Positions 1 to 13,200 of a DNA stretch of 64,000 bases are shown in pieces. The notes below the pieces were generated by a model. It did not search any database and had not been told where the DNA came from. It saw only the letters and a list, made by a program, of their open reading frames with translations. Numbering within the stretch: the stretch's first letter is position 1; each line of letters opens with the position of its first letter. Location of the stretch: the NCBI GenBank assembly GCA_027574665.1, contig CM050690.1:40214665-40278664 (forward strand). Reading direction: 5' to 3'. The DNA comes from Rhynochetos jubatus (Eukaryota > Chordata > Aves > Eurypygiformes > Rhynochetidae). A program made the translations under genes and the position numbers.

Positions 1-3000
1 CTACCATCCACAATATGCCATTGTTCTCCCAATTCCTCTAACCACTACCTCCTCTCACAAAGTCAGCCTTTTCTAAAAGAGGCCCAACTAAACACAAATA
101 CTAGATAATTAGCCTCTTAACTCAGTTATGCACTCATCACTTCAAAATTTATTAAACTTGTTTTCTAATAGATTAATTGATCTGAAAACCTGATGGGTCA
201 GACAGATTTCCTAAAGCAAGGCTCAAAGTATTCTGCAGTTGTGGCAGGGGTTTTTTATTAGTAGTAGCAGTATTTTAAATACAGAACAGGAAGAAAGTGA
301 ATAAATCAGCCAAGAATCAAGCAAGGCTACAGGCTGCTCTGGAGAACTGAAAAATGGTATGCACAGCTAATTCTGGTGTCTTACTGGTAGTCAAGAATTT
401 ATGCATCCCAGTGACTTAAGACAAGGCTGCACAAAAGAGGCTGGAAGAATAAAGTCAAGGACCGGAGAAAAAAAAAAAAGATACTTCTGTTAACAAAAAA
501 ATGTGCCTGTAACAATGGTACACATTAGACAGTGGTTCAAAGTGCATTTCCAGTTAAATGCAGCCCAGCTAAATGCAGTATTTTCCCTGTTTATCCAATC
601 CTTGGTCAAACAGTCCTTCGAACAAAGCTGTCAAGGAACAAATTTTATATATACAGGTCTATCATCATTATTATAATGAGTGATAAAAGACTTATGTAAA
701 TTCAAGTTTTCATGGTTTTGTGATGTTTTCTTGCAGGCTCTCAAGACAGCACAGGCTGTAGTAATGGGCCCCAAAACAGTTTCATCAATTACCATCCAAA
801 CCTAAAGAAAAAAATCCTAATTATCAGAATTTAAGGACAAAATGGATGCTGTCAGAAGCCTAAAGCATAAACTGAAACTTCATATGCAACTTTATCAGCT
901 GCTTCTCCTGGTGGCAAAGTCAACTTCCAATGCACGTTACAGAACATTTTCCCACAGACAATCAAGGCAGGCAAGTTCCAGTCAATCATATCTGGATCTG
1001 CTGTTGCACCTTGAAAGGAGACTTGATAAAAAATGCAGCAGTCCTCTTTTTTAGAAGGGTAACAAATATTAAGAAAAATCTTCAACACACTTTATTAATT
1101 GAGCCATCATGTACTTACAATATATTTTAAAAAGTCCATTGGAATATGGGGGAAAAAAATCCAGGCACTGTCAAGAAGCTGATGATGATCAATGACTGAG
1201 ACAAACTCCTGTTTAGCTAATTAGAACCACTGATGAGCAATAATGATGTGAGCTAAGAATATTTGCAGACTTCTTTAGGATGAAAAATGGAGTGAAGAGA
1301 GGCTGTCAATTTATACAAGTTTTAAGCTCCAATCAGTTTTCCCATGAGTACTACCTATTTTAAATGTTCAACACAGATGTATTTAGCTACAAAGATTACT
1401 GAGATTCAGCTTTGCACAAAAATGAAGAAACTGAGAAAATATTCTTAAGCTTAACATTTTTCCTGCTTTACAATTTTTTTCCTGAGTTACGCTATACTTT
1501 ACACTACAGGACACAATAATAATTTTGAGGTTTGGCACATTTTTAATGGCTCATCAAAAATGAAGTATTAGCCTGTGAGGAAACATTTAACGAATGAAGT
1601 ATGAAAACCGAATATGCACTACAAAAACTAAGATTTTAAAAGAAAAAAGTTCGTTGAAATTTATAAGACACCATGTTTCCTAAAATCTTCAGCAAAAGCA
1701 GTCTGGGAAAATAGGCATCTTGTATCCTACCACAGGTCTTCATCAGTCAAGCAATTAAGCCTTTGTCAAGAAAAAGTAATTCAGAGTTGTATATAATTAT
1801 GTCACTCTGATATCAAATAAATGAAAATAATTTTAACTAATAAATTGAATTTGCTGTTTACAGGTTTCATGGAATATGTTCTTTCAGTTTTACTAAACAG
1901 CAGGATTTAAAAAAACAAATGCATCTACAAATTTGGCCCTAAATACCTAAGAAAGTTAAGGTTATACTGGAAACTTTGGGTTGTGTGGTAAAACAACAAA
2001 GACTGTATTTTAATGGTATGCCTGTACAGCTAAAAATAAAGTGCTTCTAGAGATGCTACTTTCATTTTTTATTTTATACTCTAAAATTTTTTATTCTGTA
2101 TTTCAGAAACGTTACTTTTGAAAGATATTTCTCTGAATGTAAAGGGCAGCAGAGGTAGATAGGCTACAAAACACCAGCTTGAGTGATGCAGCATTTATTT
2201 TGATTATAACCTCTCCTGGTCTTCCAACTTGCAATTATTTTACAGACTTACACAAGTGCAATGTTGGTATTAAACAGACGATGAATTGCCCATGTGCAAA
2301 GTCAAGTTGTAGAGCACACACTTTCAATGTTACTGTAAATATGGCACCAATACTGTAATTTACTGTGTACAGCCACATCCCTGCAGTTGCACAGACAGTG
2401 GTTAGCAGAAACAGAGCTTATGCCTTAATCTTGCAACTAGAAACCTAACTGTGTTTCAACAGATAAAAACCAGAGCTAAACAGTTTTGATTTAATAGTTT
2501 ATTTTCACCTCAGATTCTAGAAGACCCTTATACTTCACAATTAATTATAATTGATGTACATCATAATTTTTGTTCTTTTCATACTAATGAACAGTACTTT
2601 TAAAAGATTTAGACAGCATGGAACAAAGGAGAATTTAAATTGATACGACATTTTGCACTTTTCTAAGCCATTATTTTCTATAGCAAAACTGCATATGCTG
2701 ATTTTTATTTCTTTAGAAAAATATTTTAAGAACTAATTAAAGAAAAACTGTAAAATTCTATTATTTTCTTAGTAAACTATTTATAGAGCCAGTTCTATGT
2801 TATATGTTATGTATCAAAAAGGAAAAGCATCATTACAGAAATGTAATTTTTCTTGCATCTCTAACTTGATTGATTTAATCTATGAGATAATTTATTAAGG
2901 CCTTTTATTTTAAGCAATGCACATAAAATACTGAACATATTTTTACACTAGAGTTGCAAAGAAAATAGTGACATTCTTCCCTAATAATTTTGCAAACATT

Positions 3001-6000
3001 TTTCATCTAAAATACACAAGTCTCTTACAGTGTTCAAAATATCAGCACTTCAGAACAGACTGCTTTAACATCTGCACATCACCAGGGTTTCCCCCAAGGA
3101 TTTTTAAATGATGCCTGCCTGTGCTGAATAAAGTGCTAGCTTGCACCTTGCATTTCAAACTGTGTCCTGAGCAGCCATCCAGTTGGTACAACACCAGCTG
3201 AATTCCCAGAGGCCACTGTTCAATCAGGCTTGACTGCAATTATCATGTCAATATTTTGTGCTCCGATATGCAGATATGCACACATGCAAGCTGCATAATA
3301 CCTTCTTCTCCATGGAATGTTGACTTATGTTCAATGTTCTGAGAATTTTTAATGAAACAGGATATTAAACTTTCATCAACTGTAGAAAATCACAATTATT
3401 TGACCTTTGATAGAAAGGTTATACTCTTATGCTCTCTTATTCTGTCCACTTTATTGAGTGATAATAACTAGGGAGTCCACTTTAGTTTAAAGTCAGAGTG
3501 GCAAAACTGTAATGGCCTTTAAAAATCTGTTAGATCCTGTTTACTTACTCATTCTCTTGTCATTCTGATTTCTGTTAATTTGCACAAGAGTGAAATGGTC
3601 ATCCCTTCAAAAGATGCATGATATAGGTTTTCCAATTCTTTTTCAATCAACATCAGCAATCCATATTGCTCATTCATACAGTACATTCACTTATCCTTTT
3701 ACATAAAAAAGTACTTGTCATTTTTAGTACATCTGCACATTAGTGAGGAATCTATGTTAACCTATTTAAAGTTTCTTCCACAATTTGCTGTACACAGGAT
3801 GCAGCAAACCACAGTGTAAGTTCTTGTGATTATCTTTCAAAAAATTCTTTGGTTACTTCTGACCACTCGCACTTCAGATATGTTTTTGTTCCCTTGTACA
3901 CCTTCAGACAGATGTAATTCCCCAGGAAGAACAAAACTCTCATAGTCACTGGCACTAATATTCAGGTTGCCCCTGTTTCGCAGAGTGGCTTGAAATGATA
4001 AATCCATTCTTGCTCTTTGTTGAGACTTGGAAGACACAGCACATGTTGAATTTCAGTGAGGACAAACATTTACATAAGGCAAGTTTGCGAAATGTAACTA
4101 TCTGCAAGGCTACCATCTCACATAACACAATCCCTATTTACATTTACCAAGGCATGTATCACTGCCACAGTTTGGTCATTAATGGATCCTGCTACATCTC
4201 CCTTCCAGAATAAAGAAAAGGAATCAGCTAGAAGCCCTAAAAGAAAATTAAGAGTCACTTGACCTGTTCAAAATGTCAGGTATTATAACAGAAAATATGT
4301 AGAGGTGAGCTCTTAAAGTTTACAAAACTGTTTCAAAACCTCTGATACTCCCATGCAAACCCCAACTCTATTTAAAGTTTACACATGCATTTACCTGTAA
4401 AAGGTACTTTCTAGCACATTTTTCCAACTCATCATCAAAAAAAAGTTTCAAAAGGCAGTGAACTAGAAATAGCATACACTTTTTACATAATACTGAGATC
4501 AATAGTATTTAAAGTAGCTGGAAAGTATACTAACACCAGTAGTACTTTTACAATGGCTTGTTTGAAAATACCTGGAGGCTTTTACATATCCCTAAGGCAT
4601 TTCTCATTTGCACAGTAAAGATAATTTTTTGTTTATATCTGAATATTAAAATGGGAACATAGTTACAGTTATGCAGCAAGAACTGCAAAGACTGCTGAAA
4701 AGTAAAATATCATTGGTGTTTTACAGGAATCAACATCACAGTCATAAAAAGGTACCAGCTACATTTTTACAATTTTAGGGCAGGCAAACTTCTATTTTGG
4801 GACCATGAAAGCACTTCCAAACAGCAGACAAATAATGGAAACTTACTGTTAACTCCCCCTTATGACCCCCGAAATTATGCCTTTTACACTTTCCTGATTT
4901 ATTTGAGAAAAAAATACTAAAAGGAATTGTCTAATGTTACAAATACAAATTAGTGTTACCAATACAAATTACCTGACTGTATGGCTAGTACTGCCCACTC
5001 AATTTCTCCTAATACCTAATTTTAGCACACATTTCTGGTATACAAGTTGGCAGTTGAACGTTTTGTCTTTTCATACTTGCATCTTTTTAGTCCTGTCATT
5101 AACCTCCTGAAGACAGACTGGATGTTGCTTTCGTCAATTTAAAACTGAAATCCACTGTACGATACTGTTTGGTTCGTTACATATATGACCTAGGATACAC
5201 ATGACAACACTTTCTTAGATTCTGTCTGCTTCTATTAGATAGCTGGCTTCTGATCTCATGTAGTGTCGTGACAAAGTAGTGTCTCATGTAGAGAAAGACT
5301 GGGTGGGCACTGAAAATTTCTCAGTTATGGAATTTTTGGTGAAAAGTAGGCAATGAAAAAAGAAGCCATGCAAACATGGGTGGCATCCATGTCTCATAGT
5401 CCCAAGCAAAAACAACAAAATGTTTAAATCCAATTCATTCTGTTTCTATCTATTCCAAAATCACCTGATAAGCTAGGGCAAGATGGAACACACTGTCAGC
5501 ATGGACAGGACTGGGTCAATGCTGTTCCTAATACAGATGAGAAGGAAAAGTCTAAGAAGCCTCAAGCTGTTTTTATCAGATTTCAGCGTAAATTTTCAAC
5601 TTCCAGCTCTTGATACAACTGTGTAGAATACAGAGAAACAGGCTGTAAGCAGCACAGTTTTGCTGAGTGACATGCTTCAGGAATTATTTGCTTAATAATT
5701 GTTACTTGGTAATCCTATCTCTTTACCCTTTAAATCCACAGATTTTTCCTAGATCAACACAGCCAGAAAATCATTTATCACGTAATTTTCTGGACATCAG
5801 CCATGCTAGATAGCAGATTCTTTGGAAATCAAATAAATGTATTAGAACTGAGATAAACCAACGCTGTAGCAACTTTTTTTTTTTAATATTATTTACTGCT
5901 ATAAGGCAGGGAAAAAGTCCAAAACTTTCTGAAAGCACAAAAGTGTGAAGCAGTAGAGTCATGAAATAAAAAGGCACTTAGGAAAAGATTATGGAAAGTT

Positions 6001-8052
6001 ACAGCTGGAAAAGTTAGGAGAGAGTATATGGGGCTGTATTTTGGTTATGGAGAAGATTCACAGATGAAGCTGGGCTAGAAATTATTTCCAAAGCAGCAAT
6101 TAGACAGTTCTCAAGCAAAAGAGATGAAGCTGCATCAATTAAAGAGAAAAATACACACTATTGCTCCATCTGTCAAATCAAAGCAACCCCAAAGTTCAAA
6201 GTCATGATTAATAAAACTCCTATATACTGAATGGGCTTTATCCAAACCTATTCTCTGGGGTAATGATAAGACCTCAAAAGATGCTGTGGAAGCAATTTCT
6301 TCTTTCTCAATTTCATAACTCTTAGAAGCATGGTAAAGTTAAGACATAGATGTATAGCCTTGAGTTCAAGAGAGGTGTTCTAAAGCATTAGTGTTATTCT
6401 GAAAGAAAAGAGGACATTAAAAACTAGACAAGCACCTTAATAGAAGTATGTTGTTATGCTTTCACATAATAGTACCAAGTATCAGCCTCTACACCAAGTG
6501 TAAAGCACATACAGAGAATACAGCTTTACCTTCATATATAACAGACCATTATTATACACCAGATTTCTGTAGCAAGTCCTCTGATAGGCTGAAAACTACA
6601 CTAAAGGGGTTTCACAAATACTTCCTGCCATCGTAAAACAATTCAGTTCATTATCATGTTTCTGGGCATGAAGGTGGCATCTAAGAACCCCATGTTCAGT
6701 CTATCATCAGGATAATGCACACGCAATTATAAATTTCTGTACTAAATAAAGTATAAAATAAAGCAAGGCATAACTACCAAGGATAAAAATATTCCTAGAC
6801 ATGAAGGATAACAAAAAGACGAAAGACTATGTTATACAGGCATACAGTTCCAGAACTCCAAATAATTAATTGTATTCAACATTGTTAAAAATAAATGATT
6901 TCTAACATCTCTGTGCTTCAATCTGTCCTAATATCCTAATTTTTATATGCAACACGAATCAAAAAATATTAACATAAGCCTGAACATTTCTGATTCTACC
7001 TTATTATGCTGGTTATGAATGAGCTAAAATTTCCCACATTCTTCAGCTATCTATAAAAATGCAGTTAAGGCAAAACAGCTTTTTAATGTTTTCAATGGTT
7101 TTTACTTCTTTCAATATAGCATGCAATATATGTTTCCATACATTAAATACTAAATAAATATTTTAAGCAGTTGCTGGTTTTTTTATTGTTTGAAGAAGGA
7201 AGATTGATATTACCGCCACTGTCCTCATGAAAACATGTTTCATGATAAAATCTGGTCATGTCAGTAAGAATTTGCATTTCAACGTGTGCAAGGGATGCTG
7301 CAAATCTGTTCTTAAGTCTTCCTCATGTATTAAAATCACTTCCTAAATCAAAACATGCAAGCACTTGAAAGTAGCACACTGTCCTAACAGTCAAGCTACT
7401 TCTCTTTGTAGAAGAGTCCCAGTACAGAGACAGAAGTTATTTGACACTCTCGGGTAATGGCTGTCCTAAAACAACCTGTACACCATCAATTTCTTCCTCT
7501 GGATATGAACGCTTTAGAATACTAGCTCTAGTTACACCATCCCACTGTAATTCTGGACAAAATTTTCATTGCTTTATGCAACACAGAAGATGGGACAACA
7601 CTATAGTGAATGCAGTCCCAGCCAAAGAACTTAATGCTACATTTTCAAAAGTGGAAGAACGTTTACTGATAGGGTACAGAAAGCAAAGATGTGCACAAAC
7701 AAAACATGCCTTACAAGAGGAAGCCAAAAGGGATAGTGACCTTCCTGGTGCTATGAGAAGTTTCTCAAGTAATTCTGGCAGCCCAATTAAAGAAGTGAAA
7801 ATCTAGGGGGTGGCGGGGGGGTGTTAGTTTTGTAAAAAACAACAAAAAAACAACTTTTTCTTTTTAAGATAGGGAGAATCAGACCAGAAAAAAACTTTTG
7901 ACCATAACAGAATCAAGTGTTTGAATTCTGACAGCTGCAATAACAGCTCATATGCCTTCTCCTTATCTTTAGCCCACTAAAATTCTGAATTTGTAAATGT
8001 TAACATTCGAAAACAATCAATCACATACTGTGATGATTAACATTTATAGCAA
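1..8052. other. CNTLN intron 2, left part
   Basis: AT-rich intronic sequence. I see no CNTLN exon, RNA gene or clear transposon. Three minus-strand stretches look somewhat coding (852-1088, 3837-4037, 7438-7804) but none matches centlein; see findings. A G-run pair lies at 7806-7821. Confidence 0.7.
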
Positions 8053-9640
8053 TCAGAGAATCACAGAATCATAGAATGGTTTGGGTAGGAAGGGACCTTA
8101 AAGACCATCTAGTTCCAACCCCCCTGCCATGGGCAGGGACACCCTCCACTAGACCAGGTTGCTCAGAGCACCATCCAGCCTGGCCTTGGACACTTCCAGG
8201 GCTGGGGCATCCACAGCTTCTCTGGGAAACCTGTCCCAGTGCCTCACCACCTTCTCCGGGAAGAATTTCTTCCTGATATCTAACCTAAATTTCCCCGCTT
8301 TCAGTTTCAACCCATTATCCCTTGTCCTGTCACTACAGGCCCTTGCAACAAGCACCCCCCCCAGCTTTCCTGTAGGCCCCTTCAGGTACTGGAAGGCTGC
8401 AATAAGGTCTTCCTGGAGCCTTCTTTTCTCCAGTCTGAACAAGCCCAATTCTTTTAGTCTTTCTTCATAGCAGAGGTGCTCCAGCCCTCTGAGCATCTTC
8501 ATGGCCTCCTCTGGACTAGCTCCAACAGGTCCATGTCCTTCTGATGTTGGGGGCTTCACAGTTGGACACAGTACTCCAGGTGAGCTCTCATGATAGCAGA
8601 GTAGAGGAAGAGAATCACCTCCCTTGACCTGTTGGCCACACTTCTCTGGATACAGCCCAGGATACGGCTGGCTTTCTGGGCTGCCAGCGCACACTGCCAG
8701 CTCATGTTCAGCTTTTCATTCACCAGTACCCTCAAGTCTTTCTCCTCAGGGCTGCTTTCAATCCATTCTCTGCCAAGCCTGTACTTGTACTTGGGATTGC
8801 CCCCACCCAGGTGCAGGACCTTGCACTTGGCCTTGTTGAACTCCATCAGGTTGGCACAGGCCCACCTCTCCAGTCTGTCAATGTAAGTCTGGATGGCATC
8901 CCTTCCCTCCGGCATGTTGACCACACCAGACAGCTTGGTGTTATCAGCAAACTTGCTGAGGGTGCACTCGATCCTACCATCCATGTCATCAACAAAGATG
9001 TTGAACAGCACCGGTCCCACTACCAATCCATGAGGAATGCCACTCATCACTGGTCTCCACTCATTGACCCGTTGACCACAACTCTGAGTACAGCCATCAA
9101 GTTAGTTCCTTATCCACCGAGCGGTTCATCCGTCAAACCCATACCTCTTCAATTTAGAGACAAGGATGTCGTGCTGAATGATGTCAAAGGCTTTGCACAA
9201 GTCCAGGTAAATGACAGTGGCTGCTCATCCTTTATCCACCAAGGTCGTGAAGCCATTGCAGAAGGCCACCAGATTTGTCAGGCATGACTTCACCAAGGGC
9301 AGATCATGTTGGCTGTCACCAATCATCTCCTCGTTTTCCATGTAACTTATCACTGTTTCCAGAAGGATCTGCTCCATGATCTTGCCAGGCACAGAGGTGA
9401 GACTGACTGGCCTGTAATTCCCTCGATCCTCCTTTTTTTCCCTTTAAGAGTTTACATTTTCTCCTTTTCCAGTCAGCGGTCACCAGACCACCACAACTTC
9501 TTGAATACAATGGACAGATAAAACCTCATTTGCTAATTATTTCAGGATCCGCTGATATACTTCATCAGGTCCCATGGACTTGTGCATCTTCAGGGTCCTT
9601 AGGTGTTCTCAAACCTGATCCTGTCTAAACATCTCTAATC
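8053..9640 (-). mobile_element. CR1 LINE, 5'-truncated, with RT C-terminal half
   Basis: A CR1 retrotransposon in the same direction as CNTLN, within intron 2. The minus strand reads through reverse transcriptase segments: KSMGPDEV-like start, [15 protein letters not shown]-like stretch, GPVLFNIFVDDMD, FADNTKLSG (the FADD catalytic box with D changed to N), and the conserved KAKCKVLHLG, EKDLRVLVNEKL and SREVILFLYSAI blocks (8556-9050). The C-terminal LEHLCYEERLKELGLF block follows in another frame (8149-8694), so the reading frame is broken. The 3' end is at left, with the tail ATTCTATGATTCTGTGATTC reading leftwards. The 5' half of the element is missing, as is usual for CR1. Confidence 0.95.
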
Positions 9641-10120
9641 AGATGATGATATGTAAGTACCATCAGGTCATCATCAATTAATATCCTTAGAGGAATAACA
9701 ATTAAACAGCATAGTCATCTCTTCTCTTACCATGTCTTAGCCTTTTGCTTTAAGAATGCAGATAAACATAATTTACATATGTAACTGTTACGCAATCGCT
9801 TATGACACCAGAAAATGTCATTTACCTCCTCTTGCTCTTCCAATAGAAAAAAAAGAATATGCAGTACATTTATAATTTAAAATTGAATTCCACTGCAGCA
9901 CAGCAACCTCAGTGAAGAGAGATTTTGAAATATACTTAACTGGTAACAAAAAAGGAATACTTGTAGCATATTCTATTTACTCTTGACAAAATTTAACAAT
10001 ATAACTTTCGTAACACATTTTTAAAATACTGCATAGTTCTCAATTAAAAATGTAAAGATATTATCAGCAGGGGTTTCTGTTTGGTTGGTTTTGAGTATCA
10101 TATTAAATCTTTAAACTTAC
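9641..10120. other. CNTLN intron 2 between CR1 and exon 2
   Basis: Intronic sequence leading from the exon 2 donor. No other feature seen. Confidence 0.7.
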
Positions 10121-10209
10121 CTTCTCACAAACAAGCCGACAGCTTCAGCAAGATCTGGATCTGAAACTTGGAGACAATTCCACAGAGATCTCACAAAATC
10201 TTTATCTGC
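10121..10209 (-). CDS. CNTLN: CNTLN coding exon 2
   Basis: An 89-nt internal exon. Reading in the phase left by exon 1 gives ADKDFVRSLWNCLQVSDPD, then LAEAVGLFVR plus two bases of the next codon. From memory, vertebrate centlein has ADKEFVWSLWKRLQVTNPD at this place, followed by LTQVVSLVVEREKQK, so the match is close and collinear. The acceptor is a long T-rich tract ending TTTTGTAG, and the donor is AAG followed by GTAAGT. The exon is free of stops in this phase. The next exon should begin with G, then the codons for an EKQK-like stretch. I do not see it in the remaining 10 kb, so intron 2 runs past the left edge. Functionally this is the start of the coiled-coil body of the protein. Confidence 0.88.
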
Positions 10210-13200
10210 CTACAAAACAAGAAAAAAGACAAAAAATACATTAAATATATGCTACACCCTTTATAGAAAAAAAAGTTAGACTGTGAATATTCAACAATCC
10301 AAAAAACTTCTATTTTAGTGAGAATTCCCTACAAGTTACTGTGCTGTGAATAAAAAAATAACAGCAAACATTTCCCTTAAATAAACAAAGTTTTAACCAT
10401 ATAGAATTTCTAAGGAAGACAAAGATCTACAATCAACAGTAAGAGAGTATACCATGTGGCATAAGACAGCAAAAATCAACATCTTTCAAAAAAGGCTGCC
10501 TTTTGCTACATGAACTACTGGCACTTCTGGCAGCAGGAAACAATATTTTTTAATAAATACTGTGAGCCTGGAATACATGCTTCGACATTAAGTTTTACCA
10601 TATGCAGCTCTTAGATTTTATTTCAAAACAGAGAGCAAATCAGTCTAAAATATGCTCAGATAATCTGCATTACATAAAAGCTTTTGAGAAAAATTCAAAT
10701 GAAAGCAAGAAAACAATGTACTTCAAAAATATACTAAAGAAAGTTTGTGAAAACTAGATGTCAGCTAAAAGCTTTTCCAGATTTGTATCTTCTACTACAC
10801 GTAAGTCGTTATTTAGCATTGCTGTATATTTTTTCCAATACGGTTTTATTACTGGAAGCACCAATAGGGGGGAAGGGGGATGGACAGAGACCAGTAAGAA
10901 AGCATGTGTATATAAACCATGGCCTGGACTAAGACCAAGCCTGCTAAAACCAGCCTAACAAAATCAGAAATTAATAAGACCAAACCATCATATTGGCAGC
11001 TAAGTCTATTCAACAGGTTAAAAAAAGTCACAGGAATGCAGCTTAGTGTACCTTTTACTAGTTCTTGAATATTAAAGAGAAATAAAATTTGCATGAGGAC
11101 AATATATGACCTGAAAGGAAAAAAAAACCCCAACACTATTAACAGCTATCCATTTCCTTACTTCCTTCTTCTCCCGAGCTTCTGCAATCTAACCATCTAC
11201 CAGGATTTTGCAGGTATCATTAGTTAAGCAGAACCTCACTAAAACTGGCTAAACACAAACAGTCTCTCACCTCTGCACAACTCTATCTTAATCCGGGTCA
11301 TCAAATGAAGAGAAGACCTGAGTTCTGATCTTCACCTACACTGTTTTTTTTTTTAATAGCTTTCCCACTTAATTTCTTCTTTCCCCGATTTCTCATTTTC
11401 TATGAATAAGAACAGATTGCAATTTTGATCACTGTACTGTGAGCCCATGACTTGAAACAGCTAAAAGCAATGGTCATTGAAGACATGAAACAGCTCAACA
11501 AAACTACAAGCTTCACAGGCCCCACAAAAGCCAAGACCACATACTGTATCAGAGTAAATCTCAGGAGCAGAAATTCCTTCTAATCTTGCTAGCTCTTCTT
11601 TTAGTTTTCTCCCAATGAGTTTGCCTTCTGTTAGGAAACAGACTTCAACTTTACAAGCAATATCAGTTCCAATGGGTGACAATGACTATAGGTTAGTATG
11701 TTTCTTCTTCTTCAGAGCAAGACAACTATCTTCAATATGAAATCAAAAGATCGTCCTAAAACCAGCAGACTTAACGATTTATCAGTGTACTAAGTGTAAA
11801 TTATTTTATCAGGTTATGCAAACTGAACTACAGCAAAAACAGTTTGTCTTTCACAAAACCACAGAGATTTCATCTAACCGCCTTTTTAGGATGCACACAA
11901 CTTTTAAAATGTTGATAATTTCTGGTACTTTCAAACAAAACCAAACAAAAAGCTTTCTACACAAAGAAATGGGGCACAAACTGTTCTTTAAAAACCCTTG
12001 AAAGGAACATCATCTTTCCCTAAGCAAACTGGATCAGTGTAAAGACTCTTTTCAAAACCAAAAGTGACCCTTCTGCAAAAGCAAACAGTAATTAACAGGA
12101 TTATTGTGCACTATGGTGTATGACTGCTTTCACTTCCTGAAGAAAGATAACACCAAGACTAGAGTATACATCCTATAGATAACAACTCAAATGACTTCAC
12201 ATGAGTACGCAAGCCTGTATTCAGTACAATTGCTAAAATAAGATTCACTTTCAGCTAGGAATTAAAAGACAAATAGTACAGAAAGATGGCTGTCCACCAC
12301 TTATTAAAAATAAAAAAGTACAGCCTCTCATTGTGTGCCATCACCTTAGGCCACTTAAGATCCTGGATTTCTATGTATCTAAGTCAGAAAGACTAGAAGT
12401 CTGCACTTTTTTTTCATATGTCCTCAGAAAAGTTACCATCTCCTTATGCCTTACTAAGCCACCTGGAAAAGTCACAGTGTGTACATTGTGAACCATGCGT
12501 GACCTGCTGCTTCTTCTCAGGCAGAAACAGTATGAGAAATAAAAATGCTTTTCAGATCTGGAAAAACTGCTGCAGGCTTCCAAAAAGCATTAGGATCTAT
12601 ACAGAACAAGGATTCTGAGTATTTTTAACATCTAAAAATATCCTGCACTTATGTTGGGAACACATCAAAGAAAAAACAAAGCCAAACAAAGCCTCACTAA
12701 ATAACAGCAATGGAAGTGTGACTTCTTTTCAATTATTTAGAAGGACAGTAAGTTAGCAGTTCTTACACTCTACGTGACACCACTTCATGTACGAGGAAAT
12801 CTTGGAAAAATAACAGAAGAATAAGCCACCATATCTAATAAACGATACCTAACTCTAATTTGAAAGTCATTTTAATTAAAATCTCTCAGTTAATGAGCAA
12901 TATTGAGAGAAACTAACTGGTAAGAGTGCTTGAATATTTTTCATGTCTTTAAAACACAATTCACTGTGTATTTTTACACGACACTACTTAAAATCACTAA
13001 CAAGTTAGTCTACATTAGGCCATGAAGTTATTACAGGCCTGAGAAGTCCAAACATAACCAAGTGCCAACAGTATTCCACCTGCAAATGCTCAAATATCGT
13101 GAGTTAAACAAACAATCCCAGTTTATGATGCTGATTTATGAGCTCACAGTCTTGGTTCAGTTCAGTTTTGTTTGCCTGTTCAAAGATTTGGATTGACTTA

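Noticed and set aside
8149-9287. Open frames of 103-181 codons on both strands treated as host genes
   Set aside because: The minus frames are CR1 reverse transcriptase pieces and the plus frames are their antisense shadows.
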